Below are positions 15,813-24,347 of a DNA stretch of 64,000 nt, in pieces (position 1 is the stretch's first letter; every line of letters begins with the position of its first letter). Location of the stretch: assembly GCF_042646085.1 (NCBI RefSeq), contig NZ_JBHRSZ010000002.1, positions 806,001 through 870,000 on the forward strand, read 5' to 3'. The notes under the pieces were generated by a model. It saw nothing but the letters and a program-made list of their open reading frames with translations. It was not told the DNA's origin and searched no databases. This DNA is from Litoribrevibacter euphylliae. Lineage in GTDB: Bacteria > Pseudomonadota > Gammaproteobacteria > Pseudomonadales > Litoribrevibacteraceae. The translations under genes and the position numbers were made by a program.

Positions 15813-16781
15813 TTAGCTAAATAAGGAACCGCAATTAAGGCCTTGGCTTTCAAGGATACCTCTTAAACGCTTCAAAGCTTCCACTTGAATTTGGCGCACG
15901 CGCTCACGGGTAAGACCAATTTCACGACCAACTTCTTCTAAAGTACTCATTTCATAGCCGCGAAGTCCGAAACGACGCGCTAACACTTCACGCTGTTTCT
16001 CGCTTAATTGATCCAGCCAATGATCAAGGCTACCTCGAATATCATCGTCTTGTGCTACTTCCGCAGGGTCTGAAACTTTCTGATCGGAGATGGTATCAAG
16101 AAGTGATTTATCACTATGAGGACCAATAGGGGTATCAACAGACGTAACACGTTCATTCAAGCCTAACATCTTTTTAACATCGCTAACCGGCTTGTCGAGT
16201 AATTCTGCGATTTCTTCCGGAGTCGGCTCATGATCGAGCTTCTGAGTTAATTCACGTGCTGCACGAAGATAAACATTGAGTTCTTTTACTACATGAATCG
16301 GCAAACGAATCGTTCGGGTCTGATTCATGATTGCACGTTCTATGGTTTGACGAATCCACCAGGTTGCATAAGTCGAGAATCGAAAACCTCGTTCAGGATC
16401 AAACTTCTCAACCGCACGAATTAACCCTAGATTCCCCTCCTCAATCAAATCAAGAAGTGTTAATCCACGATTAATGTAACGTCGTGCAATTTTTACAACC
16501 AAACGCAGATTACTCTCAATCATACGTTTACGACCCGCCTCTACACCTTTCTGAGCAAGGCGAGCATAATAAACCTCTTCTTCAGGTGATAATAACGGTG
16601 AGAAACCTATTTCATTCAGATAAAGTTGTGTTGCATCAAGATTCTTAGCTTGACTGCCAGCCGCCAGTTTTACAGATTCATCACTCTCTTCAGCTTCATC
16701 AATGTTTTCGTCAAAGTCATCTGCAACCGCTACTACGTCATCTTCAAGTTCGATACGATGATTCTCTGCTTGTAGTGCCAT
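15813..16781 (-). CDS. rpoS: RNA polymerase sigma factor RpoS (sigma-38)
   Basis: The general stress and stationary-phase sigma factor. The 322 residues carry an acidic N-terminus, region 1.2 (DATQLYLNEIGFSPLLSPEEE), region 2 with the core-binding and -10 segment (STYATWWIRQTIERAIMNQ), and region 4 with the HTH (TLEEVGREIGLTRERVRQIQ). Length and the short region 1 separate it from RpoD. The ATG at 16781 has AAGGA 10 bases upstream. It follows nlpD as in enterics and Pseudomonas, where the main rpoS promoter lies inside nlpD; the leader contains possible alternative hairpins near the ribosome site. Confidence 0.96.
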   Translation of the reverse strand: MALQAENHRIELEDDVVAVADDFDENIDEAEESDESVKLAAGSQAKNLDATQLYLNEIGFSPLLSPEEEVYYARLAQKGVEAGRKRMIESNLRLVVKIARRYINRGLTLLDLIEEGNLGLIRAVEKFDPERGFRFSTYATWWIRQTIERAIMNQTRTIRLPIHVVKELNVYLRAARELTQKLDHEPTPEEIAELLDKPVSDVKKMLGLNERVTSVDTPIGPHSDKSLLDTISDQKVSDPAEVAQDDDIRGSLDHWLDQLSEKQREVLARRFGLRGYEMSTLEEVGREIGLTRERVRQIQVEALKRLRGILESQGLNCGSLFS

Positions 16782-16784
16782 GAT

Positions 16785-16833
16785 GGTTATCCTTCTTATA
16801 GTTCACCATTGTTAACCTGACCCCTTAATCAGG
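16785..16833 (-). promoter_or_regulatory. possible secondary structure in the rpoS leader
   Basis: On the minus strand CCTGA/TCAGG (plus 16816-16833) forms a hairpin, while the overlapping GGTTA (16813-16817) can instead pair with TAACC (16785-16789), enclosing the AAGGA ribosome site. Translation control of rpoS by leader structure is known in E. coli; its use here is inference. Confidence 0.3.
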
Positions 16834-16884
16834 CCTACATTCGAACAGTACAGTCTGGCTCTGTTCAATCACCTAACGCTAAAA

Positions 16885-17682
16885 TTAGCGTTTCGGTAAA
16901 TATCGCAGCGGGTCAACCGGCTTTCCGTCTTTCCGAATCTCAAAATGAAGCTTCGGACGATTAGTTCCTGTGGAACCAATTTCGGCGATTTTTTGACCGG
17001 CTTTAATCACCTGATTTTCTTTAACTAGTAGCTTGTTGTTATGAGCATAGGCGCTGAGGTATTTGTCATCATGATGAATAATCACCAACTTTCCATAACC
17101 CCTTAAACCGCTACCAGCAAAGACCACCCTTCCCTTCGCTGCCGAATAAACAGGCTCACCTAATTTACCCGCTATATCAATACCTTTGTTAAAACGGGCG
17201 TTTGAAGAAAAGGTTCCAATGACCTTTCCGCGTGTAGGCCATTGCCAGTTGATCTTTCCTACTGATCTCTGCTGATTTGAATGTCGAACTATTGGCGTTT
17301 TTTTAACCTTTGGCTTACTCCTTTCTACAACTTTGTTTTTATTAGATTTCTTGGGCTTACTTACCCCTTTATTCCTTGTGGATTTAAGATTAATTTTTTG
17401 CCCTGGATAGATAGTATACGGATGTTTAATGCCATTAATCGACGCTAAGTGCTTGAAGTTTTTGCCATAATTCCAAGCAATGGAATACAGTGTTTCACCA
17501 CGACTTACCACATGATGACTAGCTGACTTCTCACGAGGGGATAACGTCTTACTTTTCGAATAGTCAATAGATGTAACTGGCGCGTAACCAGATTTTCCCG
17601 CACAACCACTAACAAGCAGAACCGATACGGCCATGCACATCAGAATAATTTGGCGGAATAAACTAGGCATACGTGTAGACAT
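16885..17682 (-). CDS. nlpD: lipoprotein NlpD, LysM and degenerate LytM/M23 domains
   Basis: An outer-membrane lipoprotein that in E. coli activates the amidase AmiC for septal cell-wall splitting. From the ATG at 17682 it has 265 residues: a lipobox (VLLVSGC, Cys27), a LysM domain at about 55-98 (VVSRGETLYSIAWNYGKNF), a basic Lys-rich linker, and a C-terminal M23 domain. The zinc ligands are partly lost: NKGIDI stands where HxGxD is usual and KLHFEIR where HLHFE is usual, consistent with an inactive activator rather than a hydrolase. Start choice is uncertain: longer readings exist up to 17817, and 17670 is also possible. It lies between popT and rpoS. Confidence 0.9.
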   Translation of the reverse strand: MSTRMPSLFRQIILMCMAVSVLLVSGCAGKSGYAPVTSIDYSKSKTLSPREKSASHHVVSRGETLYSIAWNYGKNFKHLASINGIKHPYTIYPGQKINLKSTRNKGVSKPKKSNKNKVVERSKPKVKKTPIVRHSNQQRSVGKINWQWPTRGKVIGTFSSNARFNKGIDIAGKLGEPVYSAAKGRVVFAGSGLRGYGKLVIIHHDDKYLSAYAHNNKLLVKENQVIKAGQKIAEIGSTGTNRPKLHFEIRKDGKPVDPLRYLPKR

Positions 17683-17817
17683 TAAAAACGATCTGTTTGC
17701 TTTTAATGAAAATGTACTTGTTTTTGAATGAATTAGCCAAAAATCTCTCGAAAAAAACATCAATCGACCTATGACTAAAGAAAGCGCCTCACATGACTTA
17801 CTGTCTGTTAACAGCAA

Positions 17818-18762
17818 TTATTTAGTATGAAGCTGAGTGTTGTCCGGGGCGTTACGGGCAATAAGAGAAACTAATATAAAGCCAACAACAAATGTAGTGA
17901 AGCAAAGCCCTAACTGAGGAGAAAGCCCCGTTAAGTCCGTATAAGCCGCAGGCATCACATTAGTCTGAACCAGCGGCATTTGAGACCCATCAGAACTCAA
18001 ACGATACACGATGGTCATCTTCCAAGGCCACACTTTGTAGAGAGCACCAATCAAAAAACCCGTTAATATCGCTAGCGTTTGGCTGGTGTATTTATCCAGC
18101 ATGTGACTTAGGAACTTAGAAAAAGACATCAAACCGACGATACAGCCAGCGGCAAAGATCGTTAGAATCGAAAAGTTAAACTGATGTACAGCTTCCAATA
18201 TATAAGTGTACATGCCAAGGAGAAGGAGAATAAAACTCCCTGAAACACCAGGAAGAATCATGGCACAAATTGCAATGGCACCAGAGAGAAAAATCATCCA
18301 CTGGTTCTTATCCAGCTCAACAGGAACAGCCGCTGAAATCAAATAAGCTAACAAAATCCCGAGTAACATTAATAACTTTTCAAGAAAACGCCACTGTTCT
18401 ACTTCTTTTAACACAAACCAAGAAGAGGCCAGAATCAAACCAGCAAAGAAGGACCATAACGGCTCAGGATAATGAAGCAAAGTCCAAGTAACTACCTTAG
18501 CTAAGCTTAAGATACTGATCAGGATACCCGACCCTAGGATCAACAGAAAACCGGCATCTACATGACGCAACAACTCAGAGAACTTAGCTGACTTTAATAA
18601 TTTTAATGCAGTCAGATCGAATCGATTGATCGCAGCCAGTAAACGACCGTAAATACCTGTAATGAATGCAATCGTACCCCCAGAGACACCAGGTACTACA
18701 TCAGCAGCCCCCATTGCTAGGCCTTTCAAAAACAATTGAATTTTCTGAGGAGTATCCATCAC
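17818..18762 (-). CDS. popT: DUF368 family protein, probable polyprenyl-phosphate translocase PopT
   Basis: A 314-residue inner-membrane protein with about eight to ten helices. It begins with the family signature LKGLAMGAADVVPGVSGGT near residues 13-31 and repeats a related motif, ICAMILPGVSGSFILLLLG, near residue 165; such paired motifs suggest an inverted-repeat transporter fold. DUF368 proteins were recently shown to flip undecaprenyl phosphate back to the cytoplasmic side for reuse in envelope synthesis. The start may be GTG 18762 or ATG 18759. It sits between pcm and nlpD, an insertion relative to E. coli. The window also holds uppS and uppP for the same carrier. Confidence 0.88.
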   Translation of the reverse strand: MMDTPQKIQLFLKGLAMGAADVVPGVSGGTIAFITGIYGRLLAAINRFDLTALKLLKSAKFSELLRHVDAGFLLILGSGILISILSLAKVVTWTLLHYPEPLWSFFAGLILASSWFVLKEVEQWRFLEKLLMLLGILLAYLISAAVPVELDKNQWMIFLSGAIAICAMILPGVSGSFILLLLGMYTYILEAVHQFNFSILTIFAAGCIVGLMSFSKFLSHMLDKYTSQTLAILTGFLIGALYKVWPWKMTIVYRLSSDGSQMPLVQTNVMPAAYTDLTGLSPQLGLCFTTFVVGFILVSLIARNAPDNTQLHTK

Positions 18763-18837
18763 GATTGCCTAATTATTCCTTTAAAGCTTATGTAAAACGT
18801 TCTTTATCAATGCTGGTAGATAAAGGGGTAATTTCTG

Positions 18838-19497
18838 TTATCGTATTCCAGCCAATAAAGGCACGAAACGAGCGGGTTCAACTCGTTCAATCTCTATACC
18901 TGCGGATGTTTTATCCACAATGGTTAAGTACTGCTTATCGTCACCAACGGGAATGACCATTCGACCACCCACTGCAAGTTGATCGACTAAAGCGGTTGGA
19001 ATCTTATCCGGTGCAGCCGTTACCATAATAGCATCGAAAGGACCTTTCTCCGGCCACCCCATACCACCGTCGGTATGAAGAAACGATACATTAGATAGCT
19101 CTAACAATTTCATACGGCTCTTGGCCTTTTCCTGAAGAGGCCCAATACGTTCCACGGTATATACTTTATTAACTAATTGAGCCAGCACCGCAGTCTGATA
19201 ACCAGAACCCGAGCCGACTTCCAAAACATTTCTTGGTGCGCCCGGTTGTAATAATAATTCCGTCATACGAGCAACGGTATATGGTTGAGATAGCGTTTGG
19301 TTAAAACCAATAGGAAGGGCAGTATCTTCGTAAGCTCGATGAGCGAGCGCTTCATCAACGAAAATATGTCGAGGGGTTGTTCGAATGACATTCAATACTA
19401 TTTCATCGGATACACCCTCTTCTCTTAGACGTTGAACTAACCGTTCACGCGTCCGCAACGAGGTCATACCCACACCAACCAGGTCCACTGCCTTCAC
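18838..19497 (-). CDS. pcm: protein-L-isoaspartate O-methyltransferase
   Basis: Pcm methylates L-isoaspartyl residues in aged proteins so that they can revert to aspartate, using S-adenosylmethionine in the cytoplasm. The 219 residues contain TPRHIFVDEALAHRAYEDTA, the LPIGFNQTLSQPYTVARMTE substrate loop, and the SAM-binding VLEVGSGSGYQTAVLA. The start is read as GTG at 19497, with AGGA 7 bases upstream; an ATG at 19467 would give a 209-residue form that begins like the Pseudomonas protein. It follows surE by 9 bases, the conserved surE-pcm pair. Confidence 0.96.
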   Translation of the reverse strand: MKAVDLVGVGMTSLRTRERLVQRLREEGVSDEIVLNVIRTTPRHIFVDEALAHRAYEDTALPIGFNQTLSQPYTVARMTELLLQPGAPRNVLEVGSGSGYQTAVLAQLVNKVYTVERIGPLQEKAKSRMKLLELSNVSFLHTDGGMGWPEKGPFDAIMVTAAPDKIPTALVDQLAVGGRMVIPVGDDKQYLTIVDKTSAGIEIERVEPARFVPLLAGIR

Positions 19498-19506
19498 TGA
19501 AATTTC

Positions 19507-20259
19507 CTACAAATTGTTATTATCCAACCACTGACTAAGGTTTTCCCTTACACTGTGTTCACACATATCGAAGTGCACCGGTGTAACGGACACATAGCCT
19601 TTTTTTATTGCATCAAAATCGGTACCGGGAGAATCATCTGCCACACTGCCAACCGCCGAGACCCAGTATCGAGTCTTACCTCTGGGATCTATGACCTTTT
19701 CAGGCTTAGACGAGCGCTGCCGATGCCCTAAACGTGTCACCTGGAAGCCATTGATTTGCTCCCAAGGTAAATCAGGGACATTAACATTCAATACCGTGTA
19801 AGGAGGCATCGGAATCTCAGGTAAGCGTTCCGCTAGTATTTGGGCCACTCTTTGAGCCGACTCCAAATAACGTAAATGGCGATCTACATAGGAAATCGCA
19901 ACTGCGGGTAAGGGCAAGCTTCGACCTTCCAACGCTGCAGCAACAGTGCCGGAATATAATACATCATCCCCAAGATTTGCACCCGAGTTTATTCCCGAAA
20001 AAACGCAATCAGGCTCTATTCCTGCAATGCCATTCATACCCAAATACACAGAGTCGGCTGGCGTACCATCCACCGAAAACCAACCCGCGTTAATTTCCGT
20101 TGCCATCAGGGGACGCGTTAATGTTAATGAATTACTGGCACCACTGTGATCACGATCTGGCGCACAGACAGCTACGTCAGCCAAGTCTTGTAAGGCGTCA
20201 TGCAATGCTCGAATACCGGGTGCATTCACACCATCGTCGTTCGAAATCAGTATCTTCAT
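19507..20259 (-). CDS. surE: 5'/3'-nucleotidase SurE
   Basis: SurE is a metal-dependent nucleotidase that removes phosphate from nucleoside monophosphates and supports stationary-phase survival. The 250 residues open with ISNDDGVNAPGI, which supplies the adjacent Asp metal ligands, followed by CAPDRDHSGASNSLTL and SGINSGANLGDDVLYSGTVA, all hallmarks of the family. The ATG at 20259 gives the usual length. It lies 25 bases after truD and 9 before pcm in an apparent operon running ispD-ispF-truD-surE-pcm-popT-nlpD-rpoS. Confidence 0.97.
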   Translation of the reverse strand: MKILISNDDGVNAPGIRALHDALQDLADVAVCAPDRDHSGASNSLTLTRPLMATEINAGWFSVDGTPADSVYLGMNGIAGIEPDCVFSGINSGANLGDDVLYSGTVAAALEGRSLPLPAVAISYVDRHLRYLESAQRVAQILAERLPEIPMPPYTVLNVNVPDLPWEQINGFQVTRLGHRQRSSKPEKVIDPRGKTRYWVSAVGSVADDSPGTDFDAIKKGYVSVTPVHFDMCEHSVRENLSQWLDNNNL

Positions 20260-20284
20260 AATGGATTCTCAATCTTAGAACGGC

Positions 20285-21301
20285 TTAACTTCTATCGTCG
20301 CGATTTGGTTCAATCAGTTCGCACACTTCTTTTAAACAACTGGTGGCATAACTGCCTTTTGGCAACTCAAAGGTCAACTCAACAGACTCAGCATCCAATG
20401 TTTGCCAGCTGAAATTTCTCGGAATGACTCGTAAGGCGCGTTGTTCAGGAGAAAAGCGTTTCTTTTTGAATTGCTCAAACCAACGCTCACCTTCAAGCTC
20501 AGCAAGAGGTTCAGGTAGAACAGATCGATTATCAAACAGGTTAATTGCCGGATGAATCTCGCCCTCGGCGCATCGTGGGTCTTGTTCGTCCTCAACAACG
20601 AAACCAGATTTACTCCAATCAAACTGACCTATTTCACCTTGTGTCAGTTGATTCCAGCGTCCTGCTTGAATACGTTCTGACAAGGTAATATTAAAAATAT
20701 ACGAACGCATTGCCGACAAATACATGCCTTCCAGAAAACGCTGTCGAGGTCGTTTGCCGCTGGTCAGCCACTCTTGTGCTTGATCTAAGTTTCCACGATC
20801 AAAGCCAAAACGCTGAGAACCAAAATAATTCGGAAAGCCATCCGTTTTAACTCGTTCAAGATTCTTCACCAACGAATCCATATCCGAGACGGATCGCAAA
20901 GTAATGATAAAACGATTGCCTTCGTGCACTCCGGTTTTTAATTTCTTGTTATGACGAGTACGAGAAAGAAACTCAACGTTTCTAAAGACAGGCAATGACG
21001 GCTCAGACTTTCCTGGTAAATGCACAGAAAACCACTGTCGAGTGACCGCATTTTTATCTTTCAAACCACTGTATGTAACAGCGTGTTTTTCCACATTAAA
21101 GTGTCGAGATAAATCCCTGGCTAAATCCTGAGTATTCTTTTCACGTTTCTCAACTTCAAGCCAAAGATGCTCACCTTCACCGCTAGGCTCAAAGCCCATC
21201 AATTCAATGACACGAAAATCTTCAGGCGCTTCTTTGAATCCTACGGTGGATAATGTCTCAGTATTTACATTAACGAAAGGAAGGGAAAATAGTTTATTCA
21301 T
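20285..21301 (-). CDS. truD: tRNA pseudouridine(13) synthase TruD
   Basis: TruD converts U13 of certain tRNAs to pseudouridine. The catalytic Asp lies in GLKDKNAVTRQWFS, about residues 79-92, preceded by HLWLEVEKREKNTQDLAR. FPNYFGSQRFGFD and the insertion domain in the second half complete the family pattern. The ATG at 21301 is preferred to a TTG at 21307; it overlaps the end of ispF by 8 bases, implying coupled translation. The length of 338 residues is normal. Confidence 0.96.
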   Translation of the reverse strand: MNKLFSLPFVNVNTETLSTVGFKEAPEDFRVIELMGFEPSGEGEHLWLEVEKREKNTQDLARDLSRHFNVEKHAVTYSGLKDKNAVTRQWFSVHLPGKSEPSLPVFRNVEFLSRTRHNKKLKTGVHEGNRFIITLRSVSDMDSLVKNLERVKTDGFPNYFGSQRFGFDRGNLDQAQEWLTSGKRPRQRFLEGMYLSAMRSYIFNITLSERIQAGRWNQLTQGEIGQFDWSKSGFVVEDEQDPRCAEGEIHPAINLFDNRSVLPEPLAELEGERWFEQFKKKRFSPEQRALRVIPRNFSWQTLDAESVELTFELPKGSYATSCLKEVCELIEPNRDDRS

Positions 21302-21773
21302 TTGCAATCAATACCACCGCATGGGCTTCCACCCCTTCTTTACGCCCTACAAAACCAAGCTTTTCTGTCGTCGTCGCTTTCACATTTACTTCAGATTGAG
21401 TAATGGCTAAATCTGACGCTAATAACACTCGCATTTGATCAATATGAGGCGCCAGCTTAGGGGCTTGGGCTACAATCGTACAATCCACATTCACTACCCA
21501 ATAACCGCGTTGCTTTAACAACTCCATCACATGACGTAATAACTTGCGGCTGTCGATATTCTCAAATTCTGCATCAGTATCTGGAAAATGCTGTCCAATA
21601 TCACCCAGAGCCGCTGCACCTAACAACGCATCGCACAATGCATGGATCAATACATCTCCATCAGAATGCGCCACAAAACCATGAATGTGTGAAATCTTGA
21701 CGCCACCCAGAGTAATGAGCTCACCCGGGCCAAAAGCGTGAACGTCATAGCCGTGACCTATACGGATTCCCAT
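21294..21773 (-). CDS. ispF: 2-C-methyl-D-erythritol 2,4-cyclodiphosphate synthase
   Basis: IspF makes the cyclic diphosphate in the fifth step of the MEP isoprenoid pathway. The 159 residues start MGIRIGHGYDVHAFGPG, giving the zinc ligands Asp and His of GxDxH, followed by HSDGDVLIHALCDALLGAA and GDIGQHFPDTDAEF. It is 38 bases downstream of ispD, the preceding enzyme but one, and overlaps truD. The window also carries dxr, so three MEP-pathway genes are present. Confidence 0.97.
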   Translation of the reverse strand: MGIRIGHGYDVHAFGPGELITLGGVKISHIHGFVAHSDGDVLIHALCDALLGAAALGDIGQHFPDTDAEFENIDSRKLLRHVMELLKQRGYWVVNVDCTIVAQAPKLAPHIDQMRVLLASDLAITQSEVNVKATTTEKLGFVGRKEGVEAHAVVLIANE

Positions 21774-21811
21774 GCGCTTTCCTTAATTAGTAAAACAGAC
21801 TCAAAATGAGT

Positions 21812-22543
21812 TTAGTTAGATACTTGTTTCGTTAAATACCACTCAGCCAAGCTTAAATCTTGAGGGTGAGTGATCTTAATATTATCTGAAGCACCTTCCA
21901 CCATAATTGGTTCAAAACCAGCCATCTCCATCGCACTGGCATCATCCGTAATCATACTTTGCTTCTCAATCGACTGTTCGATCGCGTGACGTAACTGTCC
22001 CAGACGGAACATTTGCGGTGTATAGGCTAACCAAATCTTAGAGCGATCAACCGTACTGTTAACCCGATGAAGCCCATCTTGTGATTGCCCAGTATTTACT
22101 TGTTTAACGGTATCTTTCGCAGGAATGCCCAACAAACCACCATCGGCTTGAGTCGCAGAGCCAATCAAATTCTCAATATCAGACACTCGCACACAAGGTC
22201 GAGCCGCATCATGAACCATGATCCATGCTTGGTCTGACGCCAGCGATTGTAATGCTTTTAATCCATTAAGCACGGAATGGAAGCGTTCACCCCCTCCAAC
22301 CGCCGTATGAATTTTAGGGTGACTGGCAAACTGCGACAGAGACCAATAGTCATCATCTTCCGATAGCACCAACATAATCCCATAAAGGCCAGGCACTGCC
22401 AGTAATCGCGTAAGCGTTAAATCCAGTACTGTACGATTATTAATGGTTAAATATTGTTTCGGTCGATCAGACTGCATCCGGCTTCCGATGCCACTGGCCG
22501 GCACCAAAGCCCATAACTCTTTATTCGAAGCTACTTCCGACAT
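21812..22543 (-). CDS. ispD: 2-C-methyl-D-erythritol 4-phosphate cytidylyltransferase
   Basis: IspD joins CTP to methylerythritol phosphate in the MEP pathway. The 243 residues show the nucleotide-binding loop VPASGIGSRMQSDRPKQY near residues 14-31, WIMVHDAARPCV near the centre, and IPAKDTVKQV plus TPQMFR in the second half. It lies 6 bases after ftsB, the common ftsB-ispD-ispF arrangement of gammaproteobacteria. Confidence 0.97.
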   Translation of the reverse strand: MSEVASNKELWALVPASGIGSRMQSDRPKQYLTINNRTVLDLTLTRLLAVPGLYGIMLVLSEDDDYWSLSQFASHPKIHTAVGGGERFHSVLNGLKALQSLASDQAWIMVHDAARPCVRVSDIENLIGSATQADGGLLGIPAKDTVKQVNTGQSQDGLHRVNSTVDRSKIWLAYTPQMFRLGQLRHAIEQSIEKQSMITDDASAMEMAGFEPIMVEGASDNIKITHPQDLSLAEWYLTKQVSN

Positions 22544-22549
22544 AGGCTG

Positions 22550-22834
22550 CTACTTCTTTTTGTCATCGACTAGAAGATAAAAGGTTTCACCTTCTTTGAT
22601 CATACCAAGTTCGCTGCGTGCTCGTTCTTCAATGGACTCCAGGCCACTTTTGAGATCAATCACTTCGGCTTCTAACACTTGGTTTCGATCTTTTAAGCGA
22701 TCATTTTCAAAGACTTGCTCATCAATCTGATCCTGCAATTGCCAAATATAAGTAATACTGCCTTCGCCAAACCACAGACGGGCTTGCAGCATTAAAACAA
22801 TGACGACCAGAACACCACAAATCAGTTGATACAT
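22550..22834 (-). CDS. ftsB: cell division protein FtsB
   Basis: FtsB is a small bitopic divisome protein that acts with FtsL and FtsQ. The 94 residues comprise one N-terminal membrane helix (about 2-17, LICGVLVVIVLMLQ) and a coiled coil running from about 28 to 70, with the periplasmic ERARSELGMIKEGETFY segment conserved in FtsB. It lies directly upstream of ispD; the eno terminator lies about 70 bases before its start, so it should have its own promoter. Confidence 0.94.
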   Translation of the reverse strand: MYQLICGVLVVIVLMLQARLWFGEGSITYIWQLQDQIDEQVFENDRLKDRNQVLEAEVIDLKSGLESIEERARSELGMIKEGETFYLLVDDKKK

Positions 22835-22901
22835 GAAAACTCAATCAGCAAAAGAAAAGACCGCAAGCGCATATTACCTAAACTTACCAATTCTCATAAA
22901 A

Positions 22902-22930
22902 GAAAGGGGAAACTCACAGTTTCCCCTTTC
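22902..22930 (-). terminator. eno terminator
   Basis: GAAAGGGGAAAC (22902-22913) pairs with GTTTCCCCTTTC (22919-22930) around a five-base loop. On the minus strand TTTTAT follows. It separates eno from ftsB. Confidence 0.85.
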
Positions 22931-22970
22931 CGAAAGATCCGAGCTTATTGCTCTAAAAACTAATGCAATA

Positions 22971-24266
22971 TTAGCCTTGACCTTTGATCTCTTTCAAGCC
23001 GTTGTATGGCGCTTTTGCACCCAACTGCTCTTCAATGCGTAGAAGACGGTTGTACTTAGCAACACGGTCAGAACGACATAGAGAGCCCGTCTTGATTTGA
23101 CCAGCACACGTACCTACCGCCAAGTCAGCAATAGTAGTGTCTTCAGTTTCGCCAGAACGGTGAGAAATCACAGCCGTGTAACCCGCATCTTTTGCCATCT
23201 TGATTGCATCAAGTGTCTCAGAAAGAGAACCGATTTGGTTGAACTTGATCAAGATAGAGTTAGCGATGTTTTTGTCGATACCTTCTTTCAGGATCTTAGT
23301 GTTAGTTACGAACAAGTCGTCACCCACTAGCTGAACTTTATCGCCAAGTACTTTTGTTTGGTACGCCCAACCGTCCCAGTCAGATTCGTCCTGACCGTCT
23401 TCGATAGACACAATTGGGTACTGCTCACAAAGCTCTGCAAGGTAATCACTGAAGCCTTCAGCAGAGAAGACTTTACCTTCACCGCTTAAGTCATACTTAC
23501 CATCTTTGTAGAATTCTGAAGATGCACAATCCAACGCAAGGGTAATGTCTTTGGTTAGCTCGTAACCTGCATTTGCAGTCGCTTCTTTGATCACTGCAAG
23601 TGCATCAGCGTTAGACGCCAAGTTTGGAGCAAAACCACCTTCATCACCTACAGCAGTATTCAAACCTTTAGCGCTTAGAACTTTCTTAAGTGCGTGGAAG
23701 ATTTCAGCACCAGCACGTAGCGCTTCGGCAAAGGTAGGGGCAGAAACAGGCTGAACCATGAACTCTTGGATATCAACGTTGTTATCCGCGTGCTCACCAC
23801 CGTTCAGAATGTTCATCATTGGAACAGGCATGCTGTACTGACCAGAGGTACCGTTGATGTCTGCGATGTGCTCATACAACTCAACGCCTTTTGCTTGAGC
23901 AGCTGCTTTTGCTGCAGCCAAAGACACAGCAAGAATAGCGTTTGCACCCAACTTAGCCTTGTTGTCAGTACCGTCCAGTTCAAGCATCTTGTTATCAAGT
24001 GCACGCTGATCGGTTACATCCATACCAACAAGAGCAGGTTTGATTTCAGTGTTAACGCCTTCAACTGCTTTAAGAACGCCTTTACCAAGATAACGAGACT
24101 TATCACCGTCACGAAGCTCTAACGCTTCACGTGAACCAGTAGACGCACCAGATGGTGCACACGCTGAAGCAACAATGCCGTTCTCAAGAATGACATCCGC
24201 TTCTACAGTAGGGTTACCGCGTGAATCCAGGACTTCGCGAGCCTTGATGTCTGCGATCTTAGCCAT
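22971..24266 (-). CDS. eno: enolase
   Basis: Enolase interconverts 2-phosphoglycerate and phosphoenolpyruvate and is also a degradosome component in E. coli. The 431 residues begin MAKIADIKAREVLDSRGNPT and contain GDEGGFAPNLASN, the metal-binding SIEDGQDESDWDG and the catalytic LIKFNQIGSLSET and SHRSGETEDTTIADLAVG stretches. The ATG at 24266 has GGAGAG 8 bases upstream and is preferred over a start five codons earlier. It is followed by a strong terminator and preceded by kdsA. Confidence 0.98.
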   Translation of the reverse strand: MAKIADIKAREVLDSRGNPTVEADVILENGIVASACAPSGASTGSREALELRDGDKSRYLGKGVLKAVEGVNTEIKPALVGMDVTDQRALDNKMLELDGTDNKAKLGANAILAVSLAAAKAAAQAKGVELYEHIADINGTSGQYSMPVPMMNILNGGEHADNNVDIQEFMVQPVSAPTFAEALRAGAEIFHALKKVLSAKGLNTAVGDEGGFAPNLASNADALAVIKEATANAGYELTKDITLALDCASSEFYKDGKYDLSGEGKVFSAEGFSDYLAELCEQYPIVSIEDGQDESDWDGWAYQTKVLGDKVQLVGDDLFVTNTKILKEGIDKNIANSILIKFNQIGSLSETLDAIKMAKDAGYTAVISHRSGETEDTTIADLAVGTCAGQIKTGSLCRSDRVAKYNRLLRIEEQLGAKAPYNGLKEIKGQG

Positions 24267-24347
24267 GCTATTACTCTCCAATGTTTATAAATAAAATAAC
24301 TAAATTCTTTATCGAAACGTTTCTAACGAACGCTTCCAAATATAGGC

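Noticed and set aside
16875..16892. Palindrome AACGCTAA/TTAGCGTT spanning the nlpD stop codon.
   Set aside because: No T-run follows and the loop is very short; it may simply be coincidental.
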